Source: Acidimicrobiales bacterium (lineage in GTDB: Bacteria > Actinomycetota > Acidimicrobiia > Acidimicrobiales > UBA8190). From it: a DNA stretch of 10,767 nucleotides. Under the pieces are notes generated by a model that saw only the letters and a list, made by a program, of their open reading frames with translations, had not been told where the DNA came from and did not search any database. Made by a program: the position numbers and the translations under genes. Every line of letters starts with the position of its first letter. The stretch's first letter is position 1. The stretch is from contig JASHZK010000217.1 of assembly GCA_030042575.1 (NCBI GenBank), positions 1 through 10,767 on the forward strand, written 5' to 3'. Below are positions 6,221-10,767 of this stretch, piece by piece.

Positions 6221-7399
6221 ATGACCAGCGCAGTGATCGTCGACGCCGTTCGGACCCCCGGCGGCAAGCGCAACGGGAAGCTGCGGGGCTGGCACGCCGT
6301 GGACCTGGCCGCCGAGCCGCTCAAGGCCCTGGTCGAGCGCAACGACCTCGATCCCGCCCAGGTCGACGACGTGATCATGGGCTGCGTGATGCAGGTGGGC
6401 GAGCAGGCCTTGAACATCGGGCGTAACGCCGTGCTCGGCGCCGGCTTCCCCGAGTCGGTGCCGGCCACCACTCTCGACCGCCAATGCGGCTCCTCCCAAC
6501 AAGCCATCCACTTCGCCGCTCAGGGCGTCATGGCCGGCGCCTACGACGTGGTCATCGCCGGCGGCATCGAGCACATGACGCATACCCCCATGGGCTCCTC
6601 GGTGGTGCGCGATCTCGGCTTCCCCTTTGGGCCCCAGGTCATGGGCCGCTACGCCGAGCGGGGGGGGCTGGTTTCCCAAGGCATCTCGGCCGAGATGATC
6701 GCCGATGAGTGGGACCTGTCTCGTGATGAGCTCGACGCCTTCGGGGCCCGCAGCCAGCAGCTGGCGGCCACCGCCGCCGCCGAGGGACGTTTCGACCGAG
6801 AGATCGTTCCGCTCCAGGTGAAAGACGACGAGGGCAAGCCCACCGAGGAGCGTCTCTCGTCCGACGAGGGCATCCGCCCCGATACCACCGTCGAGGTGTT
6901 GGCCAACCTGAAGCCGGCCTTCAAGCCCGATGGCAAGGTCACCGCCGGGAACTCCTCGCAGATCACCGACGGTTCGGCTGCCGTGCTCATCATGAGCGAG
7001 GAAAAGGCCGCTTCCCTGGGGCTCACCGCCCGGGCTCGCTTCCACGCCTTCGCCCTGGCCGGAGTGGACCCGGTGACGATGCTCACCGGTCCCATCCCCG
7101 CCACCAGGTCCGTACTGGAGCGAGCCAAGCTCTCGCTGGAGGACATCGACCTCGTCGAGATCAACGAGGCCTTCGCTTCGGTCATCTTGGCTTGGGAGAA
7201 GGAGCTGCACCCCGACATGGCCAGAGTCAACGTCAATGGCGGTGCCATCGCTCTGGGGCATCCTCTCGGGGCGTCGGGGGCCAAGCTCATGGCCACCCTG
7301 GTGAACGAGCTCGAGCGCACCGGCGGGCGCTGGGGACTGCAGACCATGTGCGAAGGTGGCGGCATGGCCAACGCCACCGTCATCGAGCGTCTGGGCTGA
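6221..7399 (+). CDS. Acetyl-CoA acetyltransferase (thiolase)
   Basis: A complete 392-residue thiolase, the normal length for this cytoplasmic family. It condenses or cleaves acyl-CoA and acetyl-CoA units. The nucleophile is C89 in LDRQCGSSQQA. The other active-site elements are N315 in NEAFA, H347 in GGAIALGHPLGASG and C377 in CEGGGMANA. The N-terminal VDAVRTPGGKRNG and the AGGIEHMTHTPM stretch (about 113-124) are also typical. The CEGGG ending resembles degradative or FadA-like thiolases of actinobacteria rather than the CIGGG of biosynthetic enzymes, but the physiological direction is not settled. It is a single-gene plus-strand unit with a strong Shine-Dalgarno, a candidate promoter and a palindromic operator upstream. 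It is divergent from a thioesterase operon. Beta-oxidation or related acyl-CoA metabolism is the likely role, by inference. Confidence 0.96.
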   Translation: MTSAVIVDAVRTPGGKRNGKLRGWHAVDLAAEPLKALVERNDLDPAQVDDVIMGCVMQVGEQALNIGRNAVLGAGFPESVPATTLDRQCGSSQQAIHFAAQGVMAGAYDVVIAGGIEHMTHTPMGSSVVRDLGFPFGPQVMGRYAERGGLVSQGISAEMIADEWDLSRDELDAFGARSQQLAATAAAEGRFDREIVPLQVKDDEGKPTEERLSSDEGIRPDTTVEVLANLKPAFKPDGKVTAGNSSQITDGSAAVLIMSEEKAASLGLTARARFHAFALAGVDPVTMLTGPIPATRSVLERAKLSLEDIDLVEINEAFASVILAWEKELHPDMARVNVNGGAIALGHPLGASGAKLMATLVNELERTGGRWGLQTMCEGGGMANATVIERLG

Positions 7400-7413
7400 T
7401 TCGCCGGGGGTGG

Positions 7414-7435
7414 CGGCGCGCTCAGGAAAGCGCCG
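7414..7435. terminator. Possible hairpin in the convergent thiolase/VOC gap
   Basis: CGGCGC (7414-7419) and GCGCCG (7430-7435) form a perfect 6-base stem with a 10-base loop between two convergent genes whose stops are about 22 bases apart. It overlaps the end of the VOC gene, and no T-run follows on either strand. It could be a weak bidirectional terminator or a coincidence of GC-rich sequence. Confidence 0.25.
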
Positions 7436-7784
7436 TGCCCACCTCGTGCAGTTCGATGCCGTTGCCCGAGGGGTCCTCGAGGAAGGCCTGCCGGTTCGGC
7501 CCCACCAGCATCGGGTCGCTCACGGTGATGCCGCGGCGTCGCAGCTCGGCTACGGCGTCGTCCACCGACGCCACCTGCACGGCGAGATGCTGGCCCTGCG
7601 CTCTTGGTACCGGACCCTCGACGAGGTGCACCTGCTGTCCCCCCACATCGAACCAGGCCCCGCCCAAGCCCAGGTCGGGGCGGTCGCTGCGCAGGCCGAA
7701 CCCCAACATCCCGACGTAGAAGTCAACGGCAGCGTCGAGGTCTGCGACGTTGATGGCGACGTGGTGCAGGCCGAGCGGCTCCAT
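7422..7784 (-). CDS. VOC-family (glyoxalase/dioxygenase superfamily) protein
   Basis: A 120-residue single-domain protein of the vicinal oxygen chelate superfamily, made of two babbab modules. Typical features are LHHVAINVADLDAAVDFY at about 6-23, the LGF segment at 27-29, and the closing FLEDPSGNGIELHE at about 101-114. Plausible metal ligands are H8, H53, H66 and E111, one at each expected strand position. The superfamily includes glyoxalase I, methylmalonyl-CoA epimerase, fosfomycin-resistance proteins and extradiol dioxygenases. Length and motifs do not choose among them, so no specific reaction is assigned. It lies 25 bases downstream of crgA on the same strand and may share its transcript. 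A GGGGAGGA purine stretch about 14 bases before the ATG could serve as ribosome binding site. It converges with the thiolase, but a functional link is speculative. Confidence 0.88.
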   Translation of the reverse strand: MEPLGLHHVAINVADLDAAVDFYVGMLGFGLRSDRPDLGLGGAWFDVGGQQVHLVEGPVPRAQGQHLAVQVASVDDAVAELRRRGITVSDPMLVGPNRQAFLEDPSGNGIELHEVGTALS

Positions 7785-7809
7785 GATGTGTCTACCGTCC
7801 TCCCCGTCC

Positions 7810-8115
7810 TCAGCGGTACTGAGTGGCGGTGGCGAACCCCACGGCGATGAGGAGGATGCCGCCGAGCAGGTACCAGTTGGTGGGGCTGTCCGGCATCACG
7901 TTGAAGTAGTTGAGAACGATCATGAGGGCACCGCACAGGAGCAGCAGGAGGATGAGCGGCCCGAACCACTTGGGACTCTTGCGCACCCTGCGGGGTATGG
8001 GCGGGGTGTAGCGGCCACTGGCGGTCTTGGCCCGGCGCGCTGCCCCGCCCGTGGTCCGGCCGGCCGAGCGGCCCTTGCGGGTGGCCCCCCCGGGGCCCTG
8101 CTTGAGCGGGGACAT
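7810..8115 (-). CDS. crgA: Cell division protein CrgA
   Basis: A 101-residue membrane protein with the CrgA layout. A basic, disordered cytoplasmic N-terminus (about 1-48, rich in K, R and G, including RYTPP) is followed by KSPKWFGPLIL leading into a first membrane helix (about 50-71), a short external loop with MPDSPTNWYLLG, and a second helix (about 82-98) ending ATQYR. In mycobacteria and Streptomyces, CrgA helps recruit or regulate septal proteins around FtsZ. The frame is open upstream, antisense to trpG, but the conserved protein starts at the ATG at 8115. No Shine-Dalgarno is seen, and TAGTCT lies 8 bases upstream. The divergent trpG and the following pknB match the M. tuberculosis order (Rv0011c, Rv0013, Rv0014c), which supports the call beyond the weak sequence signature. 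The basic N-terminus is longer than in the mycobacterial protein. Confidence 0.9.
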   Translation of the reverse strand: MSPLKQGPGGATRKGRSAGRTTGGAARRAKTASGRYTPPIPRRVRKSPKWFGPLILLLLLCGALMIVLNYFNVMPDSPTNWYLLGGILLIAVGFATATQYR

Positions 8116-8123
8116 CAAGGAAA

Positions 8124-8129
8124 AGACTA
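8124..8129 (-). promoter_or_regulatory. Candidate -10 hexamer for a leaderless crgA transcript
   Basis: TAGTCT on the minus strand ends 8 bases before the crgA ATG. The expected start site falls at or next to the A of that codon. No ribosome binding site is visible. The divergent trpG promoter candidate lies about 60 bases away. Confidence 0.45.
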
Positions 8130-8189
8130 GGTGACGCCGAGGCCATGGCGCCTCTCGGCTCGCCCTTTTTCCGGCGACGGGGCCATGAG

Positions 8190-8195
8190 TAACGT
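8190..8195 (+). promoter_or_regulatory. Candidate -10 hexamer for a leaderless trpG transcript
   Basis: TAACGT lies 7 bases before the GTG at 8203. This would place transcription at the start codon and supports that GTG over the ATG at 8185, which lies upstream of the hexamer. Pattern evidence only. Confidence 0.4.
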
Positions 8196-8202
8196 TGGCA
8201 CC

Positions 8203-8790
<588 letters not shown>

Positions 8791-8804
8791 CGGCGCCCTT
8801 CGAA

Positions 8805-10767
8805 TCAGTCGCTTCTCGGTCGGCGTGCCTCCTCGCCGGCAGACGACGACGAGGAGAACGGGGTCAGCCCCCCGAAGCCGGGGCCCGGGATGGTCGTGCT
8901 GGTGGTCGTAGTAGTGGAAGAGCCGCACGTCGGATCGCCGTAATAGGTGAGATCGACCGTGCCCCCGGCCGTGACCGACGAGCCCGGTGCAGGGTCTTCG
9001 GACTCGACGTCGCCATACTGCGACCCGGCGAAGCCACCATTGGTGCAGATGGTGGAGGCAGTGAGATCGTCGTCGCCCAGGGTGGTCTCGGCGTCGCTCA
9101 GGGCCAGCCCGATGACGTCGGGTACCGTCACGTCACCGTCGGACACGGTCAGGTTGACGGACGTGCCGTAGGGTTCCACGGTTCCAGCCGGTGGGTCGGT
9201 GCTGATGACCTGCCCTTGGGTTGTGAATTGATAGGACGATTCGGGGGTCACGGTGCCGCACGTGAACCCGGCTTGGCCGAGGAGGCTGCAGGCCTCGGTT
9301 TCCGAGTCACCGCTCACAGGGGGGATCGCCTTGGTTCCCACCGTGGTCGTCGTGAGGCTGGGAGCGGTGAACAAGATCACCGTGCTGCCCTGATTCACGT
9401 ATGTGCCCGCCGCCGGGCTCTGGGAGCACACCACGTTGATGGTCGTGCAGTTGCTCGACTGCTGCACCTGCGGCCGCAGCCCCGCTTGTCGCAGCTGACT
9501 CTCGGCGTCGACCAACGACTGGTTGGAATAGCTGCTCAGTTGGATCTTGTTACCCTTGTTGCCGGTCACGAGGGTCACGGTTTGACCTTTGGTCATCTTG
9601 GTCCCGGCCGGGGGGTTGGTGCTGATCACCGTGGTGTTGCTGATGGACTTGGCCGAAGTGTTGGCGGTCACCGAGTACTTGAGCCCGTCCTTGGTCAGGG
9701 TGGTCTCGGCCTGACTCAAGCTGTGGCCGGAGAGGCCCGGCAGCGTCACGGAATTCGAATTCGACGACGGCAGATGCCACCACCCCAGCGAATTGCCCAG
9801 GAAGACGACGACGACGGCCAGAGCAGCCAGCAGGAGCACGAGTAGGGTGGCGTAGAGACCCGTCCGGCTCCGCGGCGGTTCCCGCTCGTAGGAGCCCACC
9901 GGCGGCCGTATGGTCTGGGTTCGCCCGACGGGGGTCATGGCGGTGGTGTGTTCCGCCGCCGTCGGCCAAGCGGTGGGAGGCGCTCCGGCGGTCACGCCCC
10001 GGCCGTCGCGGAAGCGCAGCAGGTCGGCTCGCAGCTCGTCACCGTCGGCGTAACGGTGCTCGGGCGACTTGGCCATGCATTTCATGATCACCGCCTCGAG
10101 GTCGGGCGGGATGTCGGGGTTGATCTGCCGCGGCAGGGGCGGATGCTCTCGGACGTGCTTGGATGCCACTGCTACCGGCGTCTCCCCCAAGAAGGGCGGC
10201 CGGCCGGCCACCATCTCGTAGAGGACGACGCCCAGGGAGTAGATGTCGCTCTTGCCGTCGACGCCGAGTCCCTCGGCCTGTTCGGGGGAAAAATAAGTTG
10301 CCGTCCCCATGACTGCCCCGGTTTGGGTGAGGCTCTCCTCGGTGTTCACCGCTCGGGCGATACCGAAGTCTGTGACCTTGACAGCTCCTTCGTGGGTGAT
10401 GAGCACGTTGCCGGGCTTGATGTCGCGGTGAACCACGCCGTGACGATGGGCGTAGGAGAGCGCGGCAGCAACGTCGGCGGCGATCTCGGCTGCCCGCTCA
10501 GGATGGAGCGAACCGGCGGAACGGAGGACCGTCGACAGGGATTGGCCGTCGACATACTCCATGACGATGAAGTAGGTCCCGAAATCCTCACCCCAGTCGA
10601 ACACGGGGACGATGTTGGGGTGCGACAGGTTGGCCGCTGCTTGCGCCTCGCGGCGGAATCGCTCCACGAAGGATCGGTCGACCGATAGCTCGGGGAAGAG
10701 GATCTTGAGCGCTACGGGCCGGTCGAGCAGTCGGTCGTGGGCCCGGTATACCTCGGCCATCCCGCCG
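8805..10767 (-). CDS. pknB: Ser/Thr protein kinase PknB with four PASTA repeats (N-terminus beyond window)
   Basis: A transmembrane Hanks-type kinase that senses cell-wall material and phosphorylates growth and division proteins. The frame is open to the right edge. The first visible residues (GGMAEVYRA) are the glycine-rich loop, so about 15-25 residues are missing. Numbering from the visible Met (10760): ATP lysine K19, HRDIKPGN with D113 and N118, DFG at 131-133, activation-loop TQT with T145 and T147 matching the autophosphorylated pair of M. tuberculosis PknB, and SPEQA at 158-162. A proline-rich juxtamembrane stretch leads to a membrane helix (about 302-322). Four PASTA repeats follow (about 336-400, 401-467, 475-542, 543-607). 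The tail has runs of Thr and Ser and ends in charged residues. Six extracytoplasmic cysteines fall two per repeat in repeats 2-4. In the M. tuberculosis arrangement pknB closes the pstP-rodA-pbpA-pknA operon, which would lie to the right. Confidence 0.97.
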   Translation of the reverse strand, partial: GGMAEVYRAHDRLLDRPVALKILFPELSVDRSFVERFRREAQAAANLSHPNIVPVFDWGEDFGTYFIVMEYVDGQSLSTVLRSAGSLHPERAAEIAADVAAALSYAHRHGVVHRDIKPGNVLITHEGAVKVTDFGIARAVNTEESLTQTGAVMGTATYFSPEQAEGLGVDGKSDIYSLGVVLYEMVAGRPPFLGETPVAVASKHVREHPPLPRQINPDIPPDLEAVIMKCMAKSPEHRYADGDELRADLLRFRDGRGVTAGAPPTAWPTAAEHTTAMTPVGRTQTIRPPVGSYEREPPRSRTGLYATLLVLLLAALAVVVVFLGNSLGWWHLPSSNSNSVTLPGLSGHSLSQAETTLTKDGLKYSVTANTSAKSISNTTVISTNPPAGTKMTKGQTVTLVTGNKGNKIQLSSYSNQSLVDAESQLRQAGLRPQVQQSSNCTTINVVCSQSPAAGTYVNQGSTVILFTAPSLTTTTVGTKAIPPVSGDSETEACSLLGQAGFTCGTVTPESSYQFTTQGQVISTDPPAGTVEPYGTSVNLTVSDGDVTVPDVIGLALSDAETTLGDDDLTASTICTNGGFAGSQYGDVESEDPAPGSSVTAGGTVDLTYYGDPTCGSSTTTTTSTTIPGPGFGGLTPFSSSSSAGEEARRPRSD

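Noticed and set aside
6059..7261. A long minus-strand frame continuing upstream of the thioesterase and antisense to the thiolase
   Set aside because: Only the last 149 codons resemble a protein family. The rest is the complement of a clear thiolase and is open because of GC-rich codon use.
9751..9765. A short repeat of GAATTC within pknB
   Set aside because: It is two adjacent Asn-Ser codon pairs in the linker before the first PASTA repeat, with no sign of a larger repeat or a regulatory role.

Overview
The window is GC-rich, tightly packed bacterial chromosome with short intergenic gaps, GTG starts and frequent 4-base gene overlaps. The gene content points to an actinobacterium. The strongest marker is the right end, where crgA (minus), a trpG/pabA-type amidotransferase (plus) and pknB (minus) lie in the same order and orientation as Rv0011c, Rv0013 and Rv0014c, close to the replication origin of Mycobacterium tuberculosis. 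The high GC and divergent sequences would suit a lineage such as Acidimicrobiia, but that placement is a guess. I see no mobile element, CRISPR array, tRNA or rRNA.

Left part (1-3721, all minus strand): a translationally coupled signalling operon. In transcription order it holds a membrane histidine kinase with an unrecognised extracytoplasmic sensor, a single-domain receiver, and a receiver-GGDEF-EAL protein whose last residues lie beyond base 1. All key phosphotransfer and c-di-GMP residues are present, so the module probably converts an external cue into a change in c-di-GMP.

Middle part (3902-7784): a minus-strand run of a PaaI-like hotdog thioesterase, a divergent ComF-family phosphoribosyltransferase and an LLM-class F420-dependent oxidoreductase. 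It is transcribed away from a plus-strand acetyl-CoA acetyltransferase (thiolase). The 162-base divergent spacer carries a perfect TGACCG-AA-CGGTCA palindrome over the predicted thiolase start site, a likely repressor operator. A small VOC-family protein converges on the thiolase.

Right part (7810-10767): crgA, trpG/pabA and pknB. PknB is a transmembrane Ser/Thr kinase with four PASTA repeats, and its first residues lie beyond the right edge. CrgA and PknB belong to the actinobacterial growth and division machinery.

Three genes without a Shine-Dalgarno sequence (thioesterase, crgA, trpG) each have a TANNNT hexamer 7-8 bases before the start codon, the arrangement expected for leaderless transcripts. 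I found no convincing undescribed system. The points most worth a second look are the c-di-GMP operon with its unknown sensor, the thiolase operator, the leaderless starts and the paired cysteines in the PknB PASTA repeats.
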